Positions 1 through 7,062 of a stretch of 15,797 nucleotides of DNA are shown piece after piece. Both the position numbers and the translations under genes were made by a program. The stretch covers positions 1 through 15,797 of the forward strand of contig CAAGGZ010000140.1 in assembly GCA_900769545.1 (NCBI GenBank), in the 5' to 3' direction. The notes under the pieces are model-generated. The model was not told the origin of the DNA. It saw only the letters and a program-made list of their open reading frames with translations, and made no database searches. Source of the stretch: Clostridia bacterium. Lineage in GTDB: Bacteria; Bacillota; Clostridia; Christensenellales; Borkfalkiaceae. The stretch's first letter is position 1. Every line of letters starts with the position of its first letter.

Positions 1-7
1 CTTACGC

Positions 8-92
8 TGGTGCGGTCGACAGGAATTGAACCTGCATGGAGTTACCCACAAGATCCTTAGTCTTGCGCGTCTGCCAGTTCCGCCACGACCGC
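8..92 (-). tRNA. tRNA-Leu, anticodon AAG
   Basis: Read on the minus strand this is a complete class II tRNA of 85 nt with an encoded 3' CCA (8-10). The acceptor stem GCGGTCG (86-92) pairs with CGACCGC (12-18), and the discriminator base is A, as expected for leucine. The anticodon stem CAAGA/TCTTG closes the loop CTAAGGA, so the anticodon is AAG at 56-58. A long variable arm and a TTCAATT T-loop follow. The AAG anticodon should be deaminated to IAG by TadA and read CUU and CUC. In most bacteria only tRNA-Arg(ACG) carries A34, so this isoacceptor is notable, although it is known in Firmicutes. CTT leucine codons are common in the genes of this window. Confidence 0.94.
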
Positions 93-105
93 ATTAACGT
101 CATTT

Positions 106-134
106 ATTATATATCAATACGACAACTTTGTCAA
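106..134 (-). promoter_or_regulatory. Promoter of the tRNA-Leu gene
   Basis: On the minus strand a perfect -35 TTGACA (129-134) and a perfect -10 TATAAT (106-111) are separated by exactly 17 bases. Transcription should start near 99, a few bases before the mature tRNA 5' end at 92, so the precursor leader would be very short. The match to the sigma-A consensus is full, which suits a stable RNA gene. Confidence 0.85.
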
Positions 135-248
135 CTCATTTTGTCGCACTTTTTGAAAAAATTTTCTTTTTTTTGTACGCTTTCGCTTTGTTTTTGTTTG
201 GCTTTATTTTATTTATTGAAAAATTTATCGTAAAACAATAAAAAAGAG

Positions 249-277
249 TTGACATACAATAATTTGCGTGTTATACT
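249..277 (+). promoter_or_regulatory. Promoter of the small lipoprotein gene
   Basis: A -35 TTGACA (249-254) and a -10 TATACT (272-277) are separated by 17 bases. Transcription is expected near 284, followed by a purine-rich AGAGGGGG at about 292-299 and the ATG at 314. The ribosome binding site spacing of about 13-14 bases is somewhat long. Confidence 0.82.
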
Positions 278-313
278 GTTGCTATAAAACAAGAGGGGGA
301 TTTTCTAAAAATT

Positions 314-853
314 ATGAGAATTTTCAAAAAACTTTTAACCTTTACAATGTTGGCGGTACTTTGCTTCGTGATGTCAAGTTGCGGCGTGTATGACTATTTC
401 GAAACACGGCGCATAGAAAAATCTTTTAGGGAGAGCATTGGAAAAAAGTTGAGCCTCAATTTGACGGACAGCGTAATGATTGATTATTGGAACAATCAAG
501 GTTGGATGGGCGATGGGAATTATTTAGTGACGTTTGCGCTTTCGGAAGGCGCAATGTTACAGCTGTATGCGCAGATAGAGGAAGAACAAGCGACATACAA
601 ACCCGACTCAACGGATTTTTGGCACGCCTTGCCTTTTCCCAGCGCGCTATATGAAGACGTGTATTCGGTGCGGCACCCGTTTGTGGATACGCGCGGAGAA
701 GATTCAAATGCGCTCCCCCATGTAAAGAATGGGTATTGGCGGAGCACCGCTTACACTGCGGAATTTGATGGCGCGTACACGGCATCGGATTTTGAGTTTT
801 CCTTGTTCGACGCAGACATGGGTAGGCTGTATTTCTATGTACATCATATGTAA
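314..853 (+). CDS. Small lipoprotein of unknown function
   Basis: This encodes 179 residues. The N-terminus is a lipoprotein signal: a charged start (MRIFKK), a hydrophobic stretch and a lipobox-like VMSSC, with the lipidated cysteine at residue 23. The mature protein would be anchored on the outer face of the cytoplasmic membrane. The rest is a soluble domain of about 155 residues rich in aromatic and acidic residues, with no catalytic motif or repeat that I recognise. I do not recognise the family. The gene has its own consensus promoter and its own terminator, so it is a single-gene unit, and it converges on the AraC-type gene with only about 40 bases between the stop codons. The start is supported by the signal peptide directly following it and by the upstream GA-rich site. 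No link to the downstream sugar operon is evident. Confidence 0.85.
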   Translation: MRIFKKLLTFTMLAVLCFVMSSCGVYDYFETRRIEKSFRESIGKKLSLNLTDSVMIDYWNNQGWMGDGNYLVTFALSEGAMLQLYAQIEEEQATYKPDSTDFWHALPFPSALYEDVYSVRHPFVDTRGEDSNALPHVKNGYWRSTAYTAEFDGAYTASDFEFSLFDADMGRLYFYVHHM

Positions 854-860
854 AACATAT

Positions 861-896
861 CCCCGACGGGCAAAACCGTCGGGGAGTATTTTTTAT
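861..896 (+). terminator. Intrinsic terminator after the lipoprotein gene
   Basis: A perfect nine-base-pair stem CCCCGACGG/CCGTCGGGG (861-869 and 876-884) with a GCAAAA loop is followed by a T-rich tail starting at 888. On the minus strand the tail is much poorer in T, so any use as terminator for the convergent AraC gene would be weaker. Its T tail overlaps the end of that gene. Confidence 0.9.
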
Positions 897-1732
897 TTAT
901 GCTTTTTTGTGTACGCCTTTTTTCTCGTCATCGTAGGCGCTTCGCCTATGATTTTTTTATAACTCTCCGTGAAATGAGAACTGGAGTTATAGCCTACGGA
1001 AATAGCGATTTCGGTAATCGAAAGGTCGGTGTTTTCCAATAATTTTTTTGCGTCTGTACAGCGAAGCTGATTCAAATACTTTATAATGGAAACGCCGTAC
1101 TTCTTTTTAAAAGCGTGTACAATATAATATTTATTTAGGAAAAAATCTTCCGACAGCTTATCCAAAGTAATATTATCCTGATAGTTTGCTTGCAGGTAAG
1201 CCTGAATTCTACTGGGTAGATTGGGCTTTACAGAGCTGTCAAACGGCATCGCAACGAGCTGCGTATTTCGCAACAAAAACAGTATAAAATCATTGAATGC
1301 GTTGACGATGGCAAGCTGCCACAAGGGCGGTTTTTCCGCCTGTTCGTATTCAATGACAGCTAAAATATGAAACAACCAATCGAAATGCGTGGAGAAATCG
1401 AAAAAGAAAGTCTTTTGTTTACCCATTTCTGGCAAGGAAAAAGAAAGATTATCCACCGAAAAACAAGCGTAAGACAAGGGCTTTGACTCCGAGGAGTACT
1501 CCGTATGCGGCACAGAGGGAGAATTGATAATAATCATACCGCGGTGAATGGGGGTATCCGCTTCTTTTGTATGGAAGATGCCTTCTCCGTTTGTGATGAA
1601 GAAAATCTCCGTGTGGGAGTGCATATGCTCGTACGATTTCCATGATTTGGAATATTTCGTGCGTTCATAAGAACGCAGTTTGTAGGTTTTTACGTTATTT
1701 AATTGATTGGGAGGGATATTAAACTGTCTCAT
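893..1732 (-). CDS. AraC-family transcriptional regulator
   Basis: This encodes 279 residues, a normal length for the AraC/XylS family. An N-terminal cupin-like sensor domain is indicated by HMHSHTEIFFITNGEG near residues 36-51, the usual metal- or ligand-contacting His-rich strand. The C-terminal 100 residues form the double helix-turn-helix DNA-binding domain: the first helix pair lies around NITLDKLSEDFFLNKYY, and the family signature near the end reads AISVGYNSSSHFTESYKK. Such regulators usually activate a neighbouring carbohydrate operon when they bind a sugar. The gene is divergent from the GH78 gene with 156 bases between the start codons, so that operon is the obvious target (inference). 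The ATG is chosen because the only upstream in-frame options before a stop are non-canonical; it has no ribosome binding site and sits where the predicted promoter would start transcription. Confidence 0.93.
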   Translation of the reverse strand: MRQFNIPPNQLNNVKTYKLRSYERTKYSKSWKSYEHMHSHTEIFFITNGEGIFHTKEADTPIHRGMIIINSPSVPHTEYSSESKPLSYACFSVDNLSFSLPEMGKQKTFFFDFSTHFDWLFHILAVIEYEQAEKPPLWQLAIVNAFNDFILFLLRNTQLVAMPFDSSVKPNLPSRIQAYLQANYQDNITLDKLSEDFFLNKYYIVHAFKKKYGVSIIKYLNQLRCTDAKKLLENTDLSITEIAISVGYNSSSHFTESYKKIIGEAPTMTRKKAYTKKHK

Positions 1733-1738
1733 AAGCTC

Positions 1739-1767
1739 ATTATAACACAGTCAAAAAGATAAAACAA
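1739..1767 (-). promoter_or_regulatory. Promoter of the AraC-family gene
   Basis: On the minus strand a -35-like TTGTTT (1762-1767) and a perfect -10 TATAAT (1739-1744) are 17 bases apart. The expected transcription start is 1732, the first base of the ATG, which would make the mRNA leaderless. Confidence 0.6.
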
Positions 1768-1785
1768 GCGTATTTGATAAAAAAG
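1758..1785. promoter_or_regulatory. Candidate operator direct repeat in the divergent promoter region
   Basis: The sequence GATAAAACAA (1758-1767) recurs as GATAAAAAAG (1776-1785), a direct repeat with an 18-base period. It overlaps the -35 region of the AraC gene and lies upstream of the -35 of the GH78 gene. AraC-family proteins often bind tandem sites about two helical turns apart, so this could be the regulator's own site. The region is very A-rich and the match may be chance. Confidence 0.28.
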
Positions 1786-1819
1786 AGCAAGAAAACAAAA
1801 TTTAATAGCAATATTCCTG

Positions 1820-1849
1820 TTGAAAAGAGAGTATATCATCCTTTATAAT
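1820..1849 (+). promoter_or_regulatory. Promoter of the carbohydrate operon
   Basis: A -35-like TTGAAA (1820-1825) and a perfect -10 TATAAT (1844-1849) are 18 bases apart. Transcription is expected near 1856, giving a leader of about 33 bases that contains the purine-rich ribosome binding site AGAAGAGG just before the ATG at 1889. The slightly weak -35 is compatible with activation by the divergent AraC-type regulator. Confidence 0.65.
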
Positions 1850-1888
1850 ATATAATGTAATCATATTGGCGGAGAAAGAGAAGAGGAT

Positions 1889-4099
1889 ATGGAAGCTCGT
1901 TGGGCGAAAAACCAAATTATGCGAAATACAGAGCTGTGTTTCGTCTGCAAATTGAAAAAAATTTCTTCGGCGGAGCTCATTTTTATCGCCAAGGATTTAT
2001 ATAATTTATACATCAATGGGCAATTTGTGCAATATGGGCCCGCTCGCGCGGCGAAAGGCTACGCAAGAGAAGAGCGCGTTGTGCTTGACGGGTACTTAAC
2101 AAAGGCTGAAAATACCGTTTGCGTTTACGTGCAGAGCAATTATACGAAGGCGCTTTGTTTTGCGATCGAAAAGCCCTTGTTTGCGGCGGAAATTCGTTGC
2201 GGAGAGGAAGTCGTATTTACCACGGACGATTTTCGTTGCTTTGAGATGTCGGATAAATTGCGCAAGGTTGAAAAAATGTCCTCGCAACGCGGTTACGTAG
2301 AAGTTTATCGGCAGCAAAAAAACCGTCAACCGTTTGATATGTCGGCGTTTTTAGAGCAAGAACTCATCGCGGTAGAAATGCCGAAATTGCTTCCTCGAAA
2401 CGTTTCGATGGCGAAACACGATATTGCGAAAGCGGAGCTTTTTAAACGGGGCAAAATCGAGGTAGACCCCACCCAGGTATGGGAGAACGATTTTACAAGG
2501 CTGCTTGAAAACAAGGAAAAGCTGCATTCATACGTTCGTTCGGAATGTGACTGTGTGCTCAGTAAGGAAATCCTTTCCTTTGTTTTTGACGGAGGCAACC
2601 CCACGGAGGGATACCGCTATGAGACGTATACGTTTGGGCGCACAAATTGCGGTAAGTTCCGAATAAAAATAAAGGTAGCGACGCCCACGACGTTGTGGCT
2701 TGCCTATGACGATATTTTAATTGACGGACACGTGAAGTTCAACCGTGAGCAAATCATTCACGGTTTGAAATGGGAATTGGAAAAGGGGGAATACCTGCTT
2801 GATTCCAATGAAGTATACACGGCGCAATATTTGGCGTTTGTCATAAAAGGCGAGGCGGCGATAGAAGAAGCGGCTATGATTCGGGTGGAGAATCCCGACG
2901 CGGTGGAAATGGAGTTTTCCTGCGAAGATAAAACGCTTGAAAGCATTGTGGAAGCGGCAAGACATTCCTTCCAACACAATGGTTACGATTTGCTGACGGA
3001 CTGTCCTTCCAGAGAGCGCGCAGGGTACTTATGCGACGGATTTTTTGCGGCGAGAGCGGAAACGTTTTTCTGCGGAAAAAATTTAGTAGAAAAGAACCTG
3101 TTAGAAAATTATGCGCTCTATAAAAACGAAGTGTTTGAACATGACGGCATTTTGCCGATGTGTTATCCCTCTGAACCGCAGGCAAAGGACGATTTCATTC
3201 CCAACTGGGTGCTTTGGTATGTGTTGCAGTTGGAAGATTATCTGTTGCGTACAAACGACGAAGGGTTTGTGGCGGCGCAAAAGGAACGCGTTTTGGGCGT
3301 GTTGGATTATTTCAAGAGCAAGGAAAACGAATACGGATTGTTGGAAGATCTTGACGGTTGGGTATTTGTCGAATGGAGCAAAGCCAACGATTTCGTAGAC
3401 GGCGTAAACTTTCCCTCTAATATGTGCTATTACGGCGCAATTCGGGCAGCGGCGAAACTGCTTAACGATGACGCGCTTGCGTTGAAAGCGGAAACTTTAA
3501 AGAAAACCATTATAGAAAAATCGTTCAACGGTGAATTTTTCGCGGACAACGCGTTGAGAGAAAACGGCGTGTTGAAAACAACGAAAAATATCAGCGAAAC
3601 CTGTCAAAATTACGCGGCGTTTTTTGAAATATTTACCGCGCAGGAGAATCCTGCATTTTACGAGCGTTTGATTTTTAAACTCGGTTGTTTTCACAGAGAG
3701 AAGTATTACCCCGACGTACACGTTTCCAATATGTTCATTGGGTATATCGTGCGCTTGACGGTGTTGCTCCGAGAAAAACAATACAAAGCGATATTGGCGG
3801 AATGTAAAAACCGTTTTGCGGATATGGCGGATTCCACGGGCACGATTTGGGAGCTTTTCCAAACCAATGCAAGCTGTAATCATGGTTTTGGCGCGGTAGT
3901 TGGCTTGATTATTGCCTGTTCGCTGACGGGATATATGGGTGTGGACGAGAAAACGAAAACGTTGTATTTCTCCAAGGAGCACGAAAATATCGACTGTCAG
4001 ATAAAAATTCCCTTAAAAGAGGGCAAGGCGGAGCTTTCCGTTACGGCAAACGAACGGAAAATCGTAGCGCCTGCGGGTTATACCGTGACGATAGAATAA
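1889..4099 (+). CDS. Cytoplasmic GH78-type alpha-L-rhamnosidase
   Basis: This encodes 736 residues and probably hydrolyses terminal alpha-L-rhamnose from oligosaccharides in the cytoplasm, since no signal peptide is present. The N-terminal beta-sandwich region carries the GH78-like LYINGQFVQYGPAR near residues 40-53. The (alpha/alpha)6 barrel contains DCPSRERAGYLCD at 371-383. The spacing of D371, E376 and D383 equals that of D567, E572 and D579 in Bacillus sp. GL1 RhaB, and E655 in GTIWELF matches the catalytic base E841 of that enzyme. A short beta-sandwich closes the protein. It is shorter than typical GH78 enzymes of around 900 residues and seems to lack extra carbohydrate-binding modules. 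It is the first gene of the operon, directly downstream of an AGAAGAGG site, and the next gene starts 24 bases after it. GH78 membership is firm; the exact substrate is not visible. Confidence 0.88.
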   Translation: MEARWAKNQIMRNTELCFVCKLKKISSAELIFIAKDLYNLYINGQFVQYGPARAAKGYAREERVVLDGYLTKAENTVCVYVQSNYTKALCFAIEKPLFAAEIRCGEEVVFTTDDFRCFEMSDKLRKVEKMSSQRGYVEVYRQQKNRQPFDMSAFLEQELIAVEMPKLLPRNVSMAKHDIAKAELFKRGKIEVDPTQVWENDFTRLLENKEKLHSYVRSECDCVLSKEILSFVFDGGNPTEGYRYETYTFGRTNCGKFRIKIKVATPTTLWLAYDDILIDGHVKFNREQIIHGLKWELEKGEYLLDSNEVYTAQYLAFVIKGEAAIEEAAMIRVENPDAVEMEFSCEDKTLESIVEAARHSFQHNGYDLLTDCPSRERAGYLCDGFFAARAETFFCGKNLVEKNLLENYALYKNEVFEHDGILPMCYPSEPQAKDDFIPNWVLWYVLQLEDYLLRTNDEGFVAAQKERVLGVLDYFKSKENEYGLLEDLDGWVFVEWSKANDFVDGVNFPSNMCYYGAIRAAAKLLNDDALALKAETLKKTIIEKSFNGEFFADNALRENGVLKTTKNISETCQNYAAFFEIFTAQENPAFYERLIFKLGCFHREKYYPDVHVSNMFIGYIVRLTVLLREKQYKAILAECKNRFADMADSTGTIWELFQTNASCNHGFGAVVGLIIACSLTGYMGVDEKTKTLYFSKEHENIDCQIKIPLKEGKAELSVTANERKIVAPAGYTVTIE

Positions 4100-4123
4100 A
4101 AAACTTCGAAAAGAGGTAAAAAT

Positions 4124-6787
4124 ATGAAAGGAAAATTTAGGAACTTATTGGTAGGTCTTTGCGGCGCATTGGCGACGCTTGGGCTGGCGGTAGGCGTATT
4201 TACGGCTATGCCGACTATGCAAGCGTCTGCGGAGTCTTCCGCTCCCACAGTGACGATGCTTGCTGGGGCGAGCGCGCGTAAAACGCCTGGTGAACCGGGC
4301 ATCAAATTTACTGCCAAAATTGATAACTATGACAAGAGTTATCAGTACGGTATGTTGATTTTGCCTGAAGCGGCATGGCACGCGTGCGGTTGGGATAACG
4401 ATACCGATTTTTTTGAGTATTTCGAGGAAGAACGCATTACAAAATATGCCAATATGATTTGCGCTCCCTATACGACGGATAATGGGGAGCGGCAAATTTC
4501 CTTTTCCCTTAGAAATCTCTATGCGGAAAATTATAGCAGAGGCTTCTTTGGCGTAGCGTATACGTTGAAAGACGGCGTATATAACTATGCGGACGTTGAT
4601 ATGGTTACCAACGCAAGAAGTATTGCTTACGTTGCGCAGATGGCGCTCAAATACGAAGATTATTTGACGCAGGAGCAGTCGAGCACCTTGTCGAGCTATG
4701 CAAACGCAGGGCTTATTATTGAAAAGGATGACTATTTCTCGGAAGGCATGATGCAAAACGGCGGTTCGACAAGCGCAGTTGAAAGCAATTACGTTGCAAG
4801 GTTTGATATTGACTACATAGCGGACGGCAATAGCGGCGAAACAGCGAACAGCTTTGTTACGAAAGAAGCGTATGCAGGTGGCAGTACTGTTTCGTTCAAG
4901 ACTTATATTCCTACGGATTCCGTTACGGGCGGTTGGTGGTCTGTATGTTGGACGACCAATCCTTCGTCGGTAAATATTTATGCGCATGCAGAAGGAAACG
5001 GTCAAGCACTTCCTTTAACGAAGGGCGCTTGGCAGGACGTAAGCTTCACCTTGCCCGCAGGCGGCCCTTACTATATTTATTTCGCAGGCGCGAAAGGGGA
5101 ATGGGGACACTACGGTGACAACGGCGAAGGCTACGTTTATATCGAAAACTTTACAGTAGGCAGTACGACGGAAAACTTCAGCGCAAATACAAGCGATTGG
5201 ATTTTTGCCGTAAATACACCCAAAGCGGTAAGTGCGTATGAATATCAAAAGGCGAGTATGAATATTGGCGGAGCTGCGAAAGCTCGTTCTGCAAAGATTT
5301 TCATAAATAAAATAAGCAGTGTGGCAGATGAGCCTTCTTTCATTACGGCAGAAACGTATGCAGGCGGTACGGTTACGTTCGACTATTATATGTCGGGTAA
5401 TACGCTTAACAAGTGGTGGACGTTAAACTGGACGAACAATAATACGGTAGCAAGTATTTACGCTTTTGTAGAAGAAGGCAACAAAGCGAATAACTACGGT
5501 GTTGAGCTTCCTGTTGAACAGGATTCCTGGCAGACGGCAACGGTAACGATTCCCGACGGCAACTGGTATTTGTATTTTGCGGGTTCTGTTGGCGATTGGG
5601 GCGACGGTTACGTTCTCATTGACAACTTCCGTATTGAAAGTGCGGATTATACGGAAACGTTTGACTTCGGTTTGGACGACAGTATTTTTGCAGTAAATAG
5701 AGAAAGCGCGATTGTAGAAGGCGAGGGCTACGAAGAAAATACTGAAATTGAAAAACTTGGCGACTTGGCAATGAAGTATATCTTCAATGAGAGTGGCGAA
5801 GTGGTTTCTCAGGTTACGAAAGAAGCGTATGCAGGCGGTAGCGCAGTTTCGTTTAAATATTATATCCCTGCAGGTACGCCTACCAGTTGGTGGGGACTTT
5901 CTTGGTCGACTTCCAATACGGGACTTGATATTTATGCGGCGGCATCTTCCTCTACGGCAAATACTATTTTGGGAAGCAAGACTGCTACGGGCGAATGGGT
6001 GGACGTAGACTTTACGTTACCTGCAGGCGGCCCTTACTATCTCTACTTTGGTAGTGAAATCAGCGCTTCGAATTGGAAGCTTAACGGCGAAAACTCCTAT
6101 ATGCTCATTGACGATTTCACGGTAGGCGACGTAACGGAAACGTTTGATTTTGGTTTAAAGAATAGTATTTTTAAAGTATTGGTTGAAAGCGCTGTAAGTA
6201 CGGGAGACGGTTATGTGCCTCTTAGTGGAGCATTTGGCGCGAAGCTTACAATCGATTTATTAAGCAGTACGAAAACAACGCCCTCTTTCATTACGGCAGA
6301 AAAGTACGCAGGCGGTATCGTTACGTTCGATTATTATATGACGGGTAACACCAAAAATAAGTGGTGGACGTTAAACTGGACGACCAGCAACACCGCGGCA
6401 AATATTTACGCATTCGTAGAACCTACGGAAACCAATGACGGTGTATCGCTCCCTGTTGTACAAGATTCTTGGCAGACGGCAACGGTAGAAGTTCCTGCAG
6501 GGAATTGGTATTTCTATTTTGCAGGCGCAGTAGGCGAATGGAGTAACGGTTACGTTATTATTGATAATTTCTATATTTCAGGCGCGGATTATACGGAAAC
6601 GTTTAATACGGGTTTAGGTATTTTCTTGGATAACAGAAGCTCGAAGCCCGACGCCATTACTTTGGCGGAAGGGAAAGAAGAGTTCGTGCCTGGTGAATAT
6701 GCAATGAAGTATATCTTCAATGCAAGCGGCGAAGTAGTTTCTCAAGTTACGAAACAGGCGTATGCAGGCGGCAGTGGTTTCCTTTAA
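4124..6787 (+). CDS. Secreted multi-module glycan-binding protein, N-terminal part before a frameshift
   Basis: This encodes 887 residues, the front of a protein that would be about 1627 residues if the frame were intact. A classical signal peptide ends in MQASA|ES (cleavage after residue 36), so it is exported. Residues about 43-205 form a conserved-looking head domain (starting VTMLAGASARKTPGEPGIKF, with YGMLILPEAAW). Then come beta-sandwich modules in the order A1, B1, A2, B2 and the start of A3. They are rich in WW, YYxYF and IDNF motifs and resemble carbohydrate-binding jelly rolls, although I cannot assign a CBM family. The frame stops at a TAA at 6785 in the middle of A3, where the sister module A2 reads on without interruption. 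The ribosome binding site is AAGAGG, 24 bases lie after the GH78 stop, and it is clearly co-transcribed with that gene. If truly broken, the product would be a secreted binder with no catalytic domain. Confidence 0.82.
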   Translation: MKGKFRNLLVGLCGALATLGLAVGVFTAMPTMQASAESSAPTVTMLAGASARKTPGEPGIKFTAKIDNYDKSYQYGMLILPEAAWHACGWDNDTDFFEYFEEERITKYANMICAPYTTDNGERQISFSLRNLYAENYSRGFFGVAYTLKDGVYNYADVDMVTNARSIAYVAQMALKYEDYLTQEQSSTLSSYANAGLIIEKDDYFSEGMMQNGGSTSAVESNYVARFDIDYIADGNSGETANSFVTKEAYAGGSTVSFKTYIPTDSVTGGWWSVCWTTNPSSVNIYAHAEGNGQALPLTKGAWQDVSFTLPAGGPYYIYFAGAKGEWGHYGDNGEGYVYIENFTVGSTTENFSANTSDWIFAVNTPKAVSAYEYQKASMNIGGAAKARSAKIFINKISSVADEPSFITAETYAGGTVTFDYYMSGNTLNKWWTLNWTNNNTVASIYAFVEEGNKANNYGVELPVEQDSWQTATVTIPDGNWYLYFAGSVGDWGDGYVLIDNFRIESADYTETFDFGLDDSIFAVNRESAIVEGEGYEENTEIEKLGDLAMKYIFNESGEVVSQVTKEAYAGGSAVSFKYYIPAGTPTSWWGLSWSTSNTGLDIYAAASSSTANTILGSKTATGEWVDVDFTLPAGGPYYLYFGSEISASNWKLNGENSYMLIDDFTVGDVTETFDFGLKNSIFKVLVESAVSTGDGYVPLSGAFGAKLTIDLLSSTKTTPSFITAEKYAGGIVTFDYYMTGNTKNKWWTLNWTTSNTAANIYAFVEPTETNDGVSLPVVQDSWQTATVEVPAGNWYFYFAGAVGEWSNGYVIIDNFYISGADYTETFNTGLGIFLDNRSSKPDAITLAEGKEEFVPGEYAMKYIFNASGEVVSQVTKQAYAGGSGFL
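4796..5180 (+). repeat. Beta-sandwich module A1
   Basis: First A-type module. Landmarks are FVTKEAYAGG, the tryptophan pair in GGWWSVCW, FTLPAGGPYYIYF and the closing IENFTVGSTTENF. A-type modules share the TLPAGGPYY strand, which is absent from B-type modules. It is followed by a linker containing IFAV. Confidence 0.75.
5268..5664 (+). repeat. Beta-sandwich module B1
   Basis: First B-type module. Landmarks are PSFITAETYAGGTVTFDYYM, NKWWTLNW, QDSWQTATVTIPDGNWYLYF and the closing IDNFRIESADYTETF. It shares the AYAGG/WW/YLYF/IDNF frame with A modules but has its own SWQTATV strand and a different loop. The linker after it ends in SIFAVN. Confidence 0.75.
5767..6147 (+). repeat. Beta-sandwich module A2
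   Basis: Second A-type module, intact. The stretch from MKYIF through VSQVTKEAYAGG to KYYIPAG is nearly identical at DNA level to A3 (about 5769-5879 against 6702-6810). It therefore serves as the internal reference that exposes the frameshift in A3. Confidence 0.78.
6226..6606 (+). repeat. Beta-sandwich module B2
   Basis: Second B-type module: PSFITAEKYAGGIVTFDYYM, NKWWTLNW, QDSWQTATVEVPAGNWYFYF and IDNFYISGADYTETF. The DNA around the NKWWTLNW codons (about 5410 and 6360) is identical to B1 over more than 20 bases, which points to recent duplication of an A-B unit. Confidence 0.77.
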
Positions 6788-7062
6788 ATATTATATCCCT
6801 GCAGGTACGACTGCGAAGTGGTGGGGTATTGTTTGGTCTACGTCCAATTCAGGGCTTGACATTTATGCGGCGGCAAGCAATGCAAGCGCATATCCTTTGG
6901 GCGCAACGCTTGGCGAATGGGTGGACGTAAGCTTTACGTTGCCTGCTGGTGGCCCTTACTATCTCTATTTTGGTAGCGAAGTAGGCAACTGGAAGCTCAA
7001 CGGGGAAAACGCTTACGTGCTTATCGACAATTTCACGGTAGGTAACGTAACGGAAGATTTCA
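6700..7062 (+). repeat. Beta-sandwich module A3, interrupted by a frameshift
   Basis: Third A-type module. The first third (MKYIF through AYAGGS) is in the frame of the upstream reading frame. The remainder (VSFKYYIPAGTTAKWWG through DNFTVGNVTEDF) is in the +1 frame. The break lies between the AGT at 6773-6775 and the GTT at 6777-6779, where A2 has one full codon and A3 has a single G. Confidence 0.78.

Noticed and set aside
36..233. Plus-strand open frame across the tRNA gene
   Set aside because: It overlaps the complete tRNA-Leu and its promoter, has no ribosome binding site, and its product is an AT-driven mix of Phe, Leu and Cys.
6762..6776. ATG at 6762 as the true start of an independent downstream gene
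   Set aside because: There is no convincing ribosome binding site or signal peptide, and the frame continues a module homologous to A2 that begins in the upstream frame. It is a frameshift product.
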